A stretch of 64,000 nucleotides of DNA, taken from an uncultured Pelagibacteraceae bacterium (GTDB taxonomy: Bacteria > Pseudomonadota > Alphaproteobacteria > Pelagibacterales > Pelagibacteraceae). The translations under genes were made by a program, and so were the position numbers. Below are positions 41,878 through 51,603 of the stretch, one piece after another. Under the pieces are notes generated by a model. It saw only the letters and a program-made list of their open reading frames with translations, searched no databases and was not told where the DNA came from. The stretch is taken from contig CACFTE010000001.1 in the NCBI GenBank assembly GCA_902569105.1, positions 62,001 through 126,000 on the forward strand, given 5' to 3'. Numbering within the stretch: position 1 is the stretch's first letter; every line of letters begins with the position of its first letter.

Positions 41878-44601
41878 ATGAGTAAAGAAAACCTAAATCT
41901 TCCAAAAACAGCCTTTTCAATGAAGGCAAATTTACCACAGAAAGAACCTGCTCTAATTGATTTTTGGGATAAGATCAATTTATATCAAAATTTAAGAGAC
42001 GAAAGCAAAGGTAAAAAAAAATTTATTCTTCATGATGGTCCACCATATGCAAATGGCAATATTCATATGGGAACCGCTTTAAATAAAATATTAAAGGACA
42101 TAATAACAAAATTTCACCAAATGGATGATAAGGACTCAGTTTATGTACCAGGCTGGGATTGTCATGGTTTACCTATCGAATGGAAAATAGAAGAGCAATA
42201 TAAAAAAAATAAAAAAAATAAAAATGAGGTTCCGATTGTTGAATTTAGAAAAGAATGTAGAGACTTTGCAAATAAATGGATAAAGGTTCACAAAGATCAG
42301 TTTAAAAGACTAGGCGTAATTGGAGATTGGGAGAACTATTATTCTACAATGAGTTTTGATGCAGAAGCACAAATAGTTCGAGAGCTTGGAAAATTTCTTA
42401 AAGAAGGAAGTCTATATAAAGGTTATAAACCAGTTCTATGGTCAACCGTAGAGAAAACTGCATTGTCAGATGCAGAAGTTGAATACATGGACCATACTTC
42501 TGATACAATTTATGTATCCTTTATAATCTCAAAAACAAAAATAAAAGATTTAGAGGATTGTCAAATCGTAATTTGGACAACTACACCATGGACGATCCCA
42601 GCAAATAAAGCTTTAGCATATAATGAAAGCTTAAAATACTTGATATTAGAGTTAGAGGACGATAACGATTTTAAAAAAAGCAAAGTAATCGTTGCCAAAG
42701 AACTTTTAGAATCTTTTACGAAAGAGTGTAACATTGAAAAATACAAGATATTAAATGAATTGCCTGGCAGTGCATTTAAAGGAGTTATCTGCAAACATCC
42801 TTTTTTCACAATTGGTTATGACTATGAAGTGCCAATGCTTGAGGCAAGATTTGTTACTACAGAGCAAGGAACAGGCTTCGTTCATTGTGCACCAAGCCAT
42901 GGTCCTGATGATTTTAATTTGTGTATAAATAATGGGATAAAAGCATTAGAAACCGTTGATGATGACGGCAGATACACAAAACATATTAAGAAATTTGAGG
43001 GAACTCATATTTTTAAAGCAAATCCATTAGTAATCGAGGAGTTAAAAAAAACAAAAAGATTATTAGCTAATGGAAAACTTAAACATTCCTATCCACATTC
43101 ATGGAGATCAAAAGCCCCATTAGTACATAGAGCAACTCAACAATGGTTTATCTCGATGGAAAGTCATGGTCTAAGAAAATTAGCTCTTAAAGCACTCGAT
43201 GATACAAAATTTTATCCAAGCAAAGGTAAAGAGAGAATTAAGTCGATGATTGAGACAAGACCTGATTGGTGTGTTTCTAGACAAAGAGTTTGGGGAGTTC
43301 CACTTCCAATTTTTGTTTCAAAAAAAGATAATAAAGTTTTAATAGATGACGAAATATTTGAAAACATAGCTAAAATTTATGAAAAAGAAGGATCAGATTG
43401 TTGGTTTTCAGATGATTATCAAAGATTTTTAGGAAAAAAATATAATGCAGAAGATTATGTTCAATCAAAAGATATCGTTGAGGTTTGGTTTGATAGTGGT
43501 TCGACTCATTCTTTTGTATTAGAAAAAAGAGATGATCTAAAATGGCCAGCGTCAATGTATCTAGAGGGTTCAGATCAACATAGAGGATGGTTTCATTCTT
43601 CTTTATTAGAGTCTTGTGGTACAAGGGGAAAAGCACCTTTTGAATCAATTCTTTCACATGGATTTGTAGTAGATGGAAAAGGGCTAAAAATGTCAAAATC
43701 TTTAGGAAATGTAATTGCGCCAGAGGAAATCTTAAAAAAATATGGAGCAGATATTTTAAGGGTTTGGGTTACAGCTTCAAACTATGCAGAAGATCTAAGA
43801 ATTGATTATTCAATACTAGAACAACATGCAGAAGCTTATAGAAAAATAAGAAACACTTTTAGATATATATTAGGAAATCTAAATGATAAATTCTCTGAGC
43901 AAAATTTCATTAAAATTGAGACAAACAAAATTCCAGAATTAGAACAATATATGCTCCATAAGATATATACTTTAAATCAAAGTTTTCACAAAAATTTTGA
44001 TAATTATACATTTCACAATTTATACAAAGAACTGTTAAATTTCTGTACTGTAGATCTTTCAGCATTCTATTTTGATATACGTAAAGATACTCTTTATTGT
44101 GATGATATAAATTCAGAAAAAAGAAAAAGCTGTATTACAATATTAAATATAATTTTAGATTGTCTGCTCAAATGGTTTGCTCCAATACTTTCATTTACAA
44201 CTGAAGAAATTTATTCATTAGTAAATAAAAAAAGCAATGATAGCATTCATTTAAAAAAATTTATTAAAATACCTGATAATTGGCAAAATAAAGATTTAAA
44301 TGAAAAATGGGAAAAATTAAAAAAAATTAGAGATGTTGCAAATATAAGTATTGAAAGCAAAAGAACTGAAAAATTAATAGGGTCAAGTCTCGAGTCAAAT
44401 ATTAAAATTAATCTTAATACAGATTTATATAATATTGCTAAAGATTTTGATTTCGCTGAACTTTGTATAACATCTGCTGCCGAAGTGATACTTGATAATA
44501 ATCTAACTGAAGAAATAAAAGTTGAGACATTAAAAGCCGAGGGAAATAAATGTAATGTTTGTTGGAAAATAAGAGAAAGTAAGTGCGAGAGACATGGTTG
44601 A
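41878..44601 (+). CDS. ileS: Isoleucyl-tRNA synthetase
   Basis: A 907-residue class I synthetase attaching isoleucine to its tRNA. The HIGH-type motif is HMGT at residues 63-66, and the KMSKS motif is in GLKMSKSLGNVIAP near residue 605. The CP1 editing domain (about 190-390) has TTPWTIPAN and GTGFVHCAPSHGPDDF. The tail ends CNVCWKIRESKCERHG: the first CxxC pair of the zinc site is kept, but the region before the second pair is short and the last cysteine is replaced by histidine. It starts 2 bases after ribF and precedes lspA by 15 bases. Confidence 0.96.
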   Translation: MSKENLNLPKTAFSMKANLPQKEPALIDFWDKINLYQNLRDESKGKKKFILHDGPPYANGNIHMGTALNKILKDIITKFHQMDDKDSVYVPGWDCHGLPIEWKIEEQYKKNKKNKNEVPIVEFRKECRDFANKWIKVHKDQFKRLGVIGDWENYYSTMSFDAEAQIVRELGKFLKEGSLYKGYKPVLWSTVEKTALSDAEVEYMDHTSDTIYVSFIISKTKIKDLEDCQIVIWTTTPWTIPANKALAYNESLKYLILELEDDNDFKKSKVIVAKELLESFTKECNIEKYKILNELPGSAFKGVICKHPFFTIGYDYEVPMLEARFVTTEQGTGFVHCAPSHGPDDFNLCINNGIKALETVDDDGRYTKHIKKFEGTHIFKANPLVIEELKKTKRLLANGKLKHSYPHSWRSKAPLVHRATQQWFISMESHGLRKLALKALDDTKFYPSKGKERIKSMIETRPDWCVSRQRVWGVPLPIFVSKKDNKVLIDDEIFENIAKIYEKEGSDCWFSDDYQRFLGKKYNAEDYVQSKDIVEVWFDSGSTHSFVLEKRDDLKWPASMYLEGSDQHRGWFHSSLLESCGTRGKAPFESILSHGFVVDGKGLKMSKSLGNVIAPEEILKKYGADILRVWVTASNYAEDLRIDYSILEQHAEAYRKIRNTFRYILGNLNDKFSEQNFIKIETNKIPELEQYMLHKIYTLNQSFHKNFDNYTFHNLYKELLNFCTVDLSAFYFDIRKDTLYCDDINSEKRKSCITILNIILDCLLKWFAPILSFTTEEIYSLVNKKSNDSIHLKKFIKIPDNWQNKDLNEKWEKLKKIRDVANISIESKRTEKLIGSSLESNIKINLNTDLYNIAKDFDFAELCITSAAEVILDNNLTEEIKVETLKAEGNKCNVCWKIRESKCERHG

Positions 44602-44616
44602 ACTGTTGATTACCAT

Positions 44617-45093
44617 ATGACAAAAAAACAATTTATTTTAAATTTTTTAATAATTTTTTTAATTTTTTTTTTAGACAGAATTTCAAAAATATATATTCTT
44701 AATATAGCAGAGACTGAAGGTATAGTGGATATATCATTAAATTCATTTTTGAATATAATATTAATTTGGAACACAGGAATTGGATTTGGACTTTTTCAGT
44801 TAGAACAAAATGTTATTTATAATATAATTACAATACTAATTATTTTAATTAATATATTAATCATTTATATGCTTCTTAATTCTAAAGGATTTCATAAAAT
44901 TTTATTTTCTATGATTCTAGGGGGATCATTAGGTAATTTGTTTGATAGAATATATTATTCAGCTGTACCTGATTTTATTGACTTAAATTATAACGGTTAT
45001 CACTGGTTTGTTTTTAATGTTGCTGATATATTTATTACAATAGGAATTTTTACATTAATATTTATTGAATTATTAAAAAAAAATGAAAAATAA
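44617..45093 (+). CDS. lspA: Lipoprotein signal peptidase
   Basis: A 158-residue inner-membrane aspartyl protease that cuts the signal peptide of prolipoproteins after lipidation. Four membrane helices are predicted (about 5-22, 62-84, 90-107 and 130-152). The two catalytic aspartates are in NLFDRIYYSAVPDFIDLN and FNVADIFITIG, in the normal order. The N-terminal FFLDRISKIYI and NTGIGFGL blocks are also family marks. It overlaps the following lipoprotein gene by 11 bases; that gene makes a likely substrate. Confidence 0.95.
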   Translation: MTKKQFILNFLIIFLIFFLDRISKIYILNIAETEGIVDISLNSFLNIILIWNTGIGFGLFQLEQNVIYNIITILIILINILIIYMLLNSKGFHKILFSMILGGSLGNLFDRIYYSAVPDFIDLNYNGYHWFVFNVADIFITIGIFTLIFIELLKKNEK

Positions 45094-45376
45094 ATTAATC
45101 TTGTTATTAATCGTTCTCATTTCAATTTCATCTTGTTCAAATATGAGTGGAAAAAGATCTCAAAAGTCAGATGAATTTTTAGTTGAAAAGAAAAATCCAC
45201 TTGTAATGCCCCCCGACATAGACGAGCTTCCAGAACCCAAAGAAACTTTTGAGAGTCAAACCAATGGAAATGAGTTTAAATTAAAATTAAAAAGTCAAAA
45301 TAACCAGAGCAAAGATTTAGATTTAAATAAAGATAGTTCATTAAAAAAGTCAGTTTTAGATAAAATTGAAGAATGA
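45083..45376 (+). CDS. BamF-like lipoprotein (DUF3035 family)
   Basis: A 97-residue lipoprotein: the signal peptide ends in ISSC with the lipidated cysteine at about residue 18. The mature part has the DUF3035 block DEFLVEKKNPLVMPPDIDELPEP, here almost the whole conserved region; the rest is a charged, low-complexity tail. In Caulobacter BamF belongs to the outer-membrane beta-barrel assembly complex. Confidence in the family is good, but the complex membership is inferred. It overlaps lspA by 11 bases and pgi by 4 bases. Confidence 0.8.
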   Translation: MKNKLILLLIVLISISSCSNMSGKRSQKSDEFLVEKKNPLVMPPDIDELPEPKETFESQTNGNEFKLKLKSQNNQSKDLDLNKDSSLKKSVLDKIEE

Positions 45377-46536
45377 TAGGTTTGAATCTGAAATTTAAAA
45401 GCTTTAAAAATAATCACAACTCAGAAAGAAAAAAAATACTAAGTGAAATTATAAAAAAAATAAATAAAAACGATAAACCAGATTTTATAAAAAGCTTCAA
45501 ACAAAATTATAAATATTCTTATGACAGAAAATTTTTAAGTAAGTATTTTAAATTTAAAAATATTAATATAATAGGCATGGGTGGATCTTCTCTTGGATCT
45601 AAAGCTATTTATAGTTTTTTTAAAAGTAAAATTAAAAAGAAATTTCACTTTTCAGAAGATCTTATTTTAAATAAAATAAATAAAAATAATGATTTAAATA
45701 TCATAATTTCTAAATCAGGTAATACATTAGAAACTATTTCAAACTTTAATGTTATTTATAAAAATAATCAAAAAAATATATTTGTTACTGAAAAAAAAGA
45801 TAATTACTTAAATAAATTAGCAAATAAATTAAAAGCTGATGTAATAGAACATAAAAATTTTATTGGTGGTCGTTTTTCAGTTTTGTCGGAAGTAGGAATG
45901 CTACCAGCAGAATTGATGGGCTTGAATGAAAAAAAATTTAAGCAATTTAATAAGCTCATAATTAAAAAAAGTTTTATAAATAATTTAATAAAAAATGTTT
46001 TAAGTATATATAAATTTATTAAATTAAAAAAATGTAATTCTGTTATTTTAAATTACGATAAAAATGCAGATGATTTTTTTAGATGGTACCAGCAGCTTAT
46101 ATCCGAAAGTTTAGGTAAAAAAAAATCAGGCATATTTCCAATTATCTCATCAATGCCCAAAGATAATCATAGTATACTGCAACTATATCTAAGCGGCTTC
46201 AAATCAAATTTTTATACTTTTTTTATGGTTAAGGAAAATAAGAGTGCTCATTTGAATTCAAAATTATTATTTAATGATTTTCATTTTTTAAAGAAAAAAA
46301 ATATGTTCAATATTTTAAATTCTCAAAAAAAAGCTACAGAAAAGATATTTGTGAAAAAAAATATCCCATTTAGATCTTTTTATATTAATGAAAGGACTGA
46401 AGAGGTATTAGGTGAATTATTTTGTTTTTTTACACTTGAAGTAATTTTATTATCGCATTTGATGAAAGTTAATCCACTTGATCAGCCAGAAGTTGAACTT
46501 ATTAAAAAAGAGACTTTTAAAATTCTCAAAAATTAA
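45373..46536 (+). CDS. pgi: Glucose-6-phosphate isomerase, short form
   Basis: A 387-residue enzyme interconverting glucose- and fructose-6-phosphate. Although short (E. coli has 549 residues), it keeps the family blocks in order: IIGMGGSSLGSKAIY near 66-80, IISKSGNTLET near residue 110, GGRFSVLSEVGMLPAELM near 163-180, SMPKDNHSILQLYLSG near 258-273 and the C-terminal NPLDQPEVELIKK near 367-379. The signature loops for phosphate binding are present, but the domain boundaries are shortened. It ends the ribF-ileS-lspA operon and overlaps the opposing rsmD by 11 bases. Confidence 0.9.
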   Translation: MIGLNLKFKSFKNNHNSERKKILSEIIKKINKNDKPDFIKSFKQNYKYSYDRKFLSKYFKFKNINIIGMGGSSLGSKAIYSFFKSKIKKKFHFSEDLILNKINKNNDLNIIISKSGNTLETISNFNVIYKNNQKNIFVTEKKDNYLNKLANKLKADVIEHKNFIGGRFSVLSEVGMLPAELMGLNEKKFKQFNKLIIKKSFINNLIKNVLSIYKFIKLKKCNSVILNYDKNADDFFRWYQQLISESLGKKKSGIFPIISSMPKDNHSILQLYLSGFKSNFYTFFMVKENKSAHLNSKLLFNDFHFLKKKNMFNILNSQKKATEKIFVKKNIPFRSFYINERTEEVLGELFCFFTLEVILLSHLMKVNPLDQPEVELIKKETFKILKN

Positions 46537-47092
46537 TTTTTCCAAAAATAATCTTTGATATACCATATAGCTCTGATCTTAAAAATTTAAAATCATCATT
46601 TAATTTATCATCTGTTTTTTTATGTCTATGTATAATTATTAAATTATTTGAACTTAATATTTTTGAATGTTTAACATTATTTAGTACTAGATTTAAATTT
46701 TGATCTTTAAAAGGGGGATCAATAAAGACTAAGTTGATTTTACTATTAATTTTTTTTAAACTATTTTCATTATAAATATTTTTAAGTTTAATTTCTGATT
46801 CTTTGTTAAAGTCTAATTTATTAATGTTTTTTTTTAGTAAATTTACTGCTGGCTGATAATTTTCAAAAAATATAACTTTTTTTGCTCCTCTAGATATTGC
46901 TTCTAATCCAAAAGAACCAATACCAGAAAATAAATCTAAAACATTACATTCTTCAAAGTTCTTTTTTAATAGCGATGAGTGATCCAGGATATTAAAAATT
47001 GAACCTCTTACCATATCTTTAAGAGGTCTGGTTTTCTTATTTGGCGGCATTAGAATTTTTTTCCCTTTTGCCTTACCAGATATAATCCTCAT
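46526..47092 (-). CDS. rsmD: 16S rRNA (guanine(966)-N(2))-methyltransferase
   Basis: A 188-residue SAM-dependent enzyme methylating 16S rRNA guanine 966. The opening MRIISGKAKGKKI and TRPLKDMVRGSIFNIL block, the SAM loop VLDLFSGIGSFGLEAISRGA (about 51-70) and the catalytic DPPF motif at 125-128 are all clear. Typical length. It follows purD with a 4-base overlap in a two-gene leftward unit, and its 3' end overlaps pgi by 11 bases. Confidence 0.95.
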   Translation of the reverse strand: MRIISGKAKGKKILMPPNKKTRPLKDMVRGSIFNILDHSSLLKKNFEECNVLDLFSGIGSFGLEAISRGAKKVIFFENYQPAVNLLKKNINKLDFNKESEIKLKNIYNENSLKKINSKINLVFIDPPFKDQNLNLVLNNVKHSKILSSNNLIIIHRHKKTDDKLNDDFKFLRSELYGISKIIFGKINF

Positions 47093-48357
47093 GAGTTTTG
47101 TATTACTTTGAAACCAATATCATTCCTATGATGTCCATATTTCCAATTCAGTTTCTGAATTAAGTTTAAACATTTTTTTCTAGCTAAATTTAAATCATTG
47201 TCTAAACAAACAAAATTTAAAACTCTTCCACCGCTCGAATAAAATTTATTATTGTTAAATTTAGTTCCTGCATGGAAAAGATAACAATCTTTATCTAATT
47301 TAATTTTTTCTAGATCTTCTATTAAAATATTTTTTTTATAATTTTCTGGATACCCTTTAGATGTTAAAACTATACATATACTTTTCTTATCTTTCCAATC
47401 TAATTGAATTTTATTTAAGTTCCCTTTAATACAATTTTCTAAAATTTCTACAAAATCATTGTTTAGCAAAGGTAAAATCGTTTGGCATTCTGGATCACCC
47501 ATTCTTACATTATATTCAATTAAAAAGGGTTCATCATTTTTAATCATTAAACCAGCGTATAGAAATCCTATGTACTTTCCACCATTTATTTTTAAGTAAT
47601 TTAATGTTGGTAAAATAATTTTATTTATTATTTTTTCTTGAAGAATTTTTTCGTTAAGTCTAGAAGGTGTGTAAGCACCCATCCCCCCAGTATTTTTCCC
47701 CATATCTCCCTCGAATACTCTTTTATGATCTTGGGCTGTATTAAATATTTTATAAGATGTATTATCATATAAAATAAAAAAACTCATTTCCTCACCTTCG
47801 AGGAAATCCTCAACCAGCAACTCTTTTGCTATTCCGAATTTACCATCAAATATTTCTACAATAGCTTCTTTTGCCTCTAAAACATTATTACAAATATAAA
47901 CACCTTTGCCACCAGCTAAACCATCAGCCTTTACTACAACTGGGAAATTTTTATTATTTATGTATCCAAAAGCAGCTTCTTTATTATCAAATATTTTAAA
48001 CTCAGCTGTTGGAATATTTTCAGATTTACAGATTTTTTTTGTAAAAATTTTTGAACCTTCTAATTGAGAGCAAAATTGATCTGGCCCAAATACCTTTATT
48101 TTATTTTTATTTAAATAATCTACAATACCATTAACTAAAGGCTCCTCTGGCCCGATAACAACCATATCTATTTTTTCTTTTAACAAAAATGTCTTAATTT
48201 CTTCGAAATTTTTTATGTTTATATCTATATTTTTTGAAATTTTGTCAGTACCACCATTCCCAGGTATACAAAAAATTTCAGCTACTTTTTTTGATTCATA
48301 AATTTTTTCACAAATTGCATGCTCTCTTCCGCCACTACCAATAATTGCAATTTTCAT
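47089..48357 (-). CDS. purD: Phosphoribosylamine-glycine ligase
   Basis: A 422-residue ATP-grasp enzyme making glycinamide ribonucleotide, the second step of purine biosynthesis. N-terminal GSGGREHAICEKI, VVIGPEEPLVNGIVDYL near residues 64-80, ATP-grasp blocks VVKADGLAGGKGVYICN, GEEMSFFILYD and GGMGAYTPS near 230, and the metal-binding VRMGDPECQ near 285-293 are all present. It needs glycine as substrate, which links it to glycine supply in this organism. It precedes rsmD by overlap and is divergent from the DUF2093 gene. Confidence 0.96.
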   Translation of the reverse strand: MKIAIIGSGGREHAICEKIYESKKVAEIFCIPGNGGTDKISKNIDINIKNFEEIKTFLLKEKIDMVVIGPEEPLVNGIVDYLNKNKIKVFGPDQFCSQLEGSKIFTKKICKSENIPTAEFKIFDNKEAAFGYINNKNFPVVVKADGLAGGKGVYICNNVLEAKEAIVEIFDGKFGIAKELLVEDFLEGEEMSFFILYDNTSYKIFNTAQDHKRVFEGDMGKNTGGMGAYTPSRLNEKILQEKIINKIILPTLNYLKINGGKYIGFLYAGLMIKNDEPFLIEYNVRMGDPECQTILPLLNNDFVEILENCIKGNLNKIQLDWKDKKSICIVLTSKGYPENYKKNILIEDLEKIKLDKDCYLFHAGTKFNNNKFYSSGGRVLNFVCLDNDLNLARKKCLNLIQKLNWKYGHHRNDIGFKVIQNS

Positions 48358-48374
48358 ATATACTTATTTATATA

Positions 48375-48566
48375 ATGGAAGATAAAATAGCTAGATTAAA
48401 ATATTTAGACAATACATATGAAATTATAGAAAGTGGCACTCATGTTTTATGTGCAATAACTGGAAAAAAAATTCCTTTAGAAAATTTAAATTATTGGAGT
48501 GTAGAATTTCAAGAACCTTATTTCTCTTATGTAGAAGCTAACTTAAAAAGAAATATAGTAGGATAG
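48375..48566 (+). CDS. DUF2093 family small protein
   Basis: A 63-residue protein matching the alphaproteobacterial DUF2093 family over most of its length: ARLKYLDNTYEIIESGTHVLCAITGKKIPLENLNYWSVEFQEPY. It has a V-x-C-A-x-T-G-x-x-I-P-L motif resembling one zinc-ribbon half, and only one cysteine, so a ribbon is not complete. Function unknown. It is divergent from purD by 17 bases and converges on the acyltransferase gene with 1 base between. The longer frame to 48345 adds ten residues that are antisense to the purD start. Confidence 0.8.
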   Translation: MEDKIARLKYLDNTYEIIESGTHVLCAITGKKIPLENLNYWSVEFQEPYFSYVEANLKRNIVG

Positions 48567-48567
48567 C

Positions 48568-49434
48568 TTACTTCCATCTATTATGAGTAAATATCCATTG
48601 GGATGGATTCTTTAAAATCATATTTTCTAAAATTTTATTAAGCTCGAGAGATATTTCAGTTATACTTTTTTTATCGTCAAATTTGATTGGTTGATTGATG
48701 ACTAAATTAAATTTAATATCGTCATACCTTTCAATATATATTGGCACTATTTCACAACCAAATTTCTTAGCTATTTGTGCTGGGATAGTTGTTGTGTAAG
48801 CTTGTTTTCCAAAAAAATTTACCCGAACACCTTCGCTAACCCTCTGATCAATCATGAGAGCAACAGAAAAATTTTTCTTTAAGAAATTCAAAATTTGTCG
48901 AGTTCCTTTTTTGCCTTTTTTAATTTGATTTTTACATATGTATTTTAATCTAATGAATTCCATTATTTTGTTTAAAAAAACATTGTTTAATGGTCTATAT
49001 ATAGCCGAAACATTTATCCCTGCTGCATCTATAAACATAGCCATTAATTCAAAATTATTAAAGTGCCCAGAGATAAATACAACTTTTTTATTTTTCAATT
49101 TTATTTCTTCTAGATATTCTATTCCTTTAATATTTACATAATTTTTTAAGGGACCATTTCTAAAATCACTCAAATAAACATAATCAGATAAAATTCTTCC
49201 ATAATTAGAAAAAACTTCTCGAGTAAATAAGGATTTGTCCTCAATTTTTAAATTAGTAAAACTATTTATTATTGATAAATTTTTAAGAATAATTTTATCT
49301 GATTTGACAAATTTTCCAATTGATCTCCCTATTAAAGATCCAAATTTTGAAGCATTTTTATATCCAATAATCTTAAAAATAATCAATAAAAACAATATTA
49401 TTATAAACTGAAAAAAATACTTAATTAATTTCAT
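48568..49434 (-). CDS. Kdo-dependent lipid A acyltransferase (LpxL-like)
   Basis: A 288-residue inner-membrane enzyme adding a secondary acyl chain to Kdo-lipid A. It has one N-terminal membrane anchor (about 5-25), the acyltransferase HxxxxE-type catalytic motif in ISGHFNNFELMAMF near residue 120, and the later blocks IYRPLNN, VALMIDQRVSEGVRVNFFGK and the terminal WIFTHNRWK. Whether it is the LpxL or LpxM type cannot be settled. It ends the ubiA-msbA-waaA-lpxK-acyltransferase operon, overlapping lpxK by 4 bases. Confidence 0.9.
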   Translation of the reverse strand: MKLIKYFFQFIIILFLLIIFKIIGYKNASKFGSLIGRSIGKFVKSDKIILKNLSIINSFTNLKIEDKSLFTREVFSNYGRILSDYVYLSDFRNGPLKNYVNIKGIEYLEEIKLKNKKVVFISGHFNNFELMAMFIDAAGINVSAIYRPLNNVFLNKIMEFIRLKYICKNQIKKGKKGTRQILNFLKKNFSVALMIDQRVSEGVRVNFFGKQAYTTTIPAQIAKKFGCEIVPIYIERYDDIKFNLVINQPIKFDDKKSITEISLELNKILENMILKNPSQWIFTHNRWK

Positions 49435-50351
49435 AATTTTTGCGATATAAAATTTTTAAAATCAGAATAATTGTCAATTTTCAAATCAATCTTCGTAAAT
49501 GTTGTTTTGAGTTTCTTAAATTTTTTTATTTTCATAAAATCTTTTTCAGTTGTTACAATATTTAAATTTTTTTTTAGTGCTAAATTATATATTTTATTTA
49601 TATCTGTTAAACCATAATTAAAGTGATCTGAAAAAATAATTTTTTCTTCTACTTTGAATTTATTTTTTTTTAGTAAAAGAAAAAAATTTTCAGGGGTACC
49701 GATTCCACAGAATGCTAAATATTTTTTATTTAAATTAAAACTTTTTTTATTTTTTAAAATGTATTTACCTACAAAAATATTTATATTTTTATTGAAGCTT
49801 TTTATTTTTTTTATTAAATGTTTATTTTTATCTCCATTAATAAATACAGCGTTATAATTTTTAAGTTCAGACAAATCTTCCCTTAAGGGACCTGCAGGCA
49901 ATAATTTCTCATTTCCAACACCAGTGAGACTGTTGAAACACACAATTGAGATACTATACTCAATGGATTTATCCTGAAGCCCATCATCAAATATAGCTAC
50001 AGTATTTTTTGTTTTTTTTATTTTTTTTAAAGCTAGCAATCTTTTTTCAGACATTAATAATTTAGCACTCTTGCTAAGTAATTTTTGTTCATCGATTTGA
50101 TTTTTATAATATTTTTTTATAACAAAAGTTTTTGATTTTTTTTTTAAAATTTCATTTATTTTCATTACAAGTTGTGTTTTACCAGTTCCACCAAGATAAA
50201 TATTACCAACACATATCAATTTAATTTCCGATTTATATTTTTTTTTTTTATTTTTTATAAAAATTATTAATCTTGTAATTAAGGTTAATGGCAGCAACAA
50301 CAAGACAATTAAATTATTTTTTTCCCAAAATTTAGGTTTTAGCAGGTTCAC
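49431..50351 (-). CDS. lpxK: Tetraacyldisaccharide 4'-kinase
   Basis: A 306-residue membrane-associated kinase phosphorylating the 4' position of lipid A disaccharide. After an N-terminal membrane segment (about 14-32) comes the P-loop VGNIYLGGTGKTQLV, with GGTGKT at residues 54-59. The DDGLQD motif near 138-143 is the family hallmark, followed by LLPAGPLRE and a C-terminal FSDHFNYGLTDI block. Length is normal. It starts 1 base after waaA and overlaps the acyltransferase gene by 4 bases. Confidence 0.93.
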   Translation of the reverse strand: MNLLKPKFWEKNNLIVLLLLPLTLITRLIIFIKNKKKKYKSEIKLICVGNIYLGGTGKTQLVMKINEILKKKSKTFVIKKYYKNQIDEQKLLSKSAKLLMSEKRLLALKKIKKTKNTVAIFDDGLQDKSIEYSISIVCFNSLTGVGNEKLLPAGPLREDLSELKNYNAVFINGDKNKHLIKKIKSFNKNINIFVGKYILKNKKSFNLNKKYLAFCGIGTPENFFLLLKKNKFKVEEKIIFSDHFNYGLTDINKIYNLALKKNLNIVTTEKDFMKIKKFKKLKTTFTKIDLKIDNYSDFKNFISQKL

Positions 50352-50352
50352 T

Positions 50353-51603
50353 TTAAATTAATTTTTTAATTTCTGAAAAGGTTAAGTTCAATACTTTCTT
50401 TCCATAGTTAGTTAAATTTTTATTATTAAAATTCAATTTTATTTTATTATGATTTTTTTCAATAATTTTAAAGCCAGAATTATAACTTATAAACTTTCTA
50501 GATATATTCATTTTATCTAATTTTTTATATATTTCACTAAAGTTAGAGATATACGGACCGTAAATAATTTTGCAGCCAAGTTTTGCAGGCTCCAAGGGAT
50601 TTTGACCACCGTGAATAATTAATGAACCACCCATAAAAACTAGGTTAGATATTCTATAAAATTTATTTAATTCACCATAGGTGTCCACAATATATATATC
50701 AATATTTTCGTCTATTTTTTTATTCCAACTATGCAAATGTGTTTTTAGCGAAAATTTTTCTATCTCATTTTGAATATCATTAACTCTTTCAATATGCCTT
50801 GGAATTATTATTGAAATAATATTCTTAATTTTTTTCTTCAATTTTAAATTTAAATGATTTTGTATAATAAAACTTTCTTCATTAGGATGTGTACTAGCTG
50901 CTGTAATTATAATTTTTTTATTTTTAAAAAATTTTAATTTTTTACTTTCTAAAAGGTCAGATTTAACTTTTTTTCTCGTTGAAAATTTTAGATTTCCAAA
51001 ATTTAATATATTATTAGCCCCAAGTATTTTAAGCCTTCTGCCAGTTTCTTTGTTTTGAATTAAACACAAATCAAATTTTTTAAAGACATTATTAGAAAAA
51101 TTACTAATTCTTTTCCATCTCTTAAAAGTTTTTTTTGTCATTCTTCCATTTATTAAAACTAACTTAATTCCTTGTTCACTTATTTTATTTATGAGATTTG
51201 GCCAAATTTCTGATTCACATAAAAAAAAAACAGATGGCTTCCAGTATGAAATAAATTTATTTATGATAAATACATTATCTATTGGAAAAAATTGATGGAT
51301 TGTTTTTTTTAAATTAAGTTTATAAAATATTTTTGATGAGCTTAAAGTGGTTGTTGTTACTAAAATTTGTTTAACTTTATTATTTGTCTCAAAATTTTCA
51401 ATTAACGGAATTAAACTTAGCAATTCTCCTACGCTTGAACAGTGAAACCATATAAGTTTACCTTTATTTCGTTTCTTAGAATTTATTCCATATCTTTCAA
51501 GGAATCTTCTTTTATCTTCTTTATTTTTTAAAATCCTGTATAGAATTACTAAGGGAGAAACTAATAAAAATAATTCGCTAACAATTCTATAAATTATTTT
51601 CAT
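50353..51603 (-). CDS. waaA: Kdo transferase (WaaA/KdtA)
   Basis: A 416-residue GT-B transferase that attaches Kdo sugars to lipid IVA on the inner face of the inner membrane. It has an N-terminal anchor, the IWFHCSSVGELLSLIPLI block near 50-68 with the catalytic glutamate, VFFLCESEIWPNLI, and the C-terminal FMGGSLIIHGGQNPLEPAKLG block near residues 317-337. Length is typical. It lies between msbA (4-base overlap) and lpxK (1-base gap) in the lipid A operon. Confidence 0.94.
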   Translation of the reverse strand: MKIIYRIVSELFLLVSPLVILYRILKNKEDKRRFLERYGINSKKRNKGKLIWFHCSSVGELLSLIPLIENFETNNKVKQILVTTTTLSSSKIFYKLNLKKTIHQFFPIDNVFIINKFISYWKPSVFFLCESEIWPNLINKISEQGIKLVLINGRMTKKTFKRWKRISNFSNNVFKKFDLCLIQNKETGRRLKILGANNILNFGNLKFSTRKKVKSDLLESKKLKFFKNKKIIITAASTHPNEESFIIQNHLNLKLKKKIKNIISIIIPRHIERVNDIQNEIEKFSLKTHLHSWNKKIDENIDIYIVDTYGELNKFYRISNLVFMGGSLIIHGGQNPLEPAKLGCKIIYGPYISNFSEIYKKLDKMNISRKFISYNSGFKIIEKNHNKIKLNFNNKNLTNYGKKVLNLTFSEIKKLI

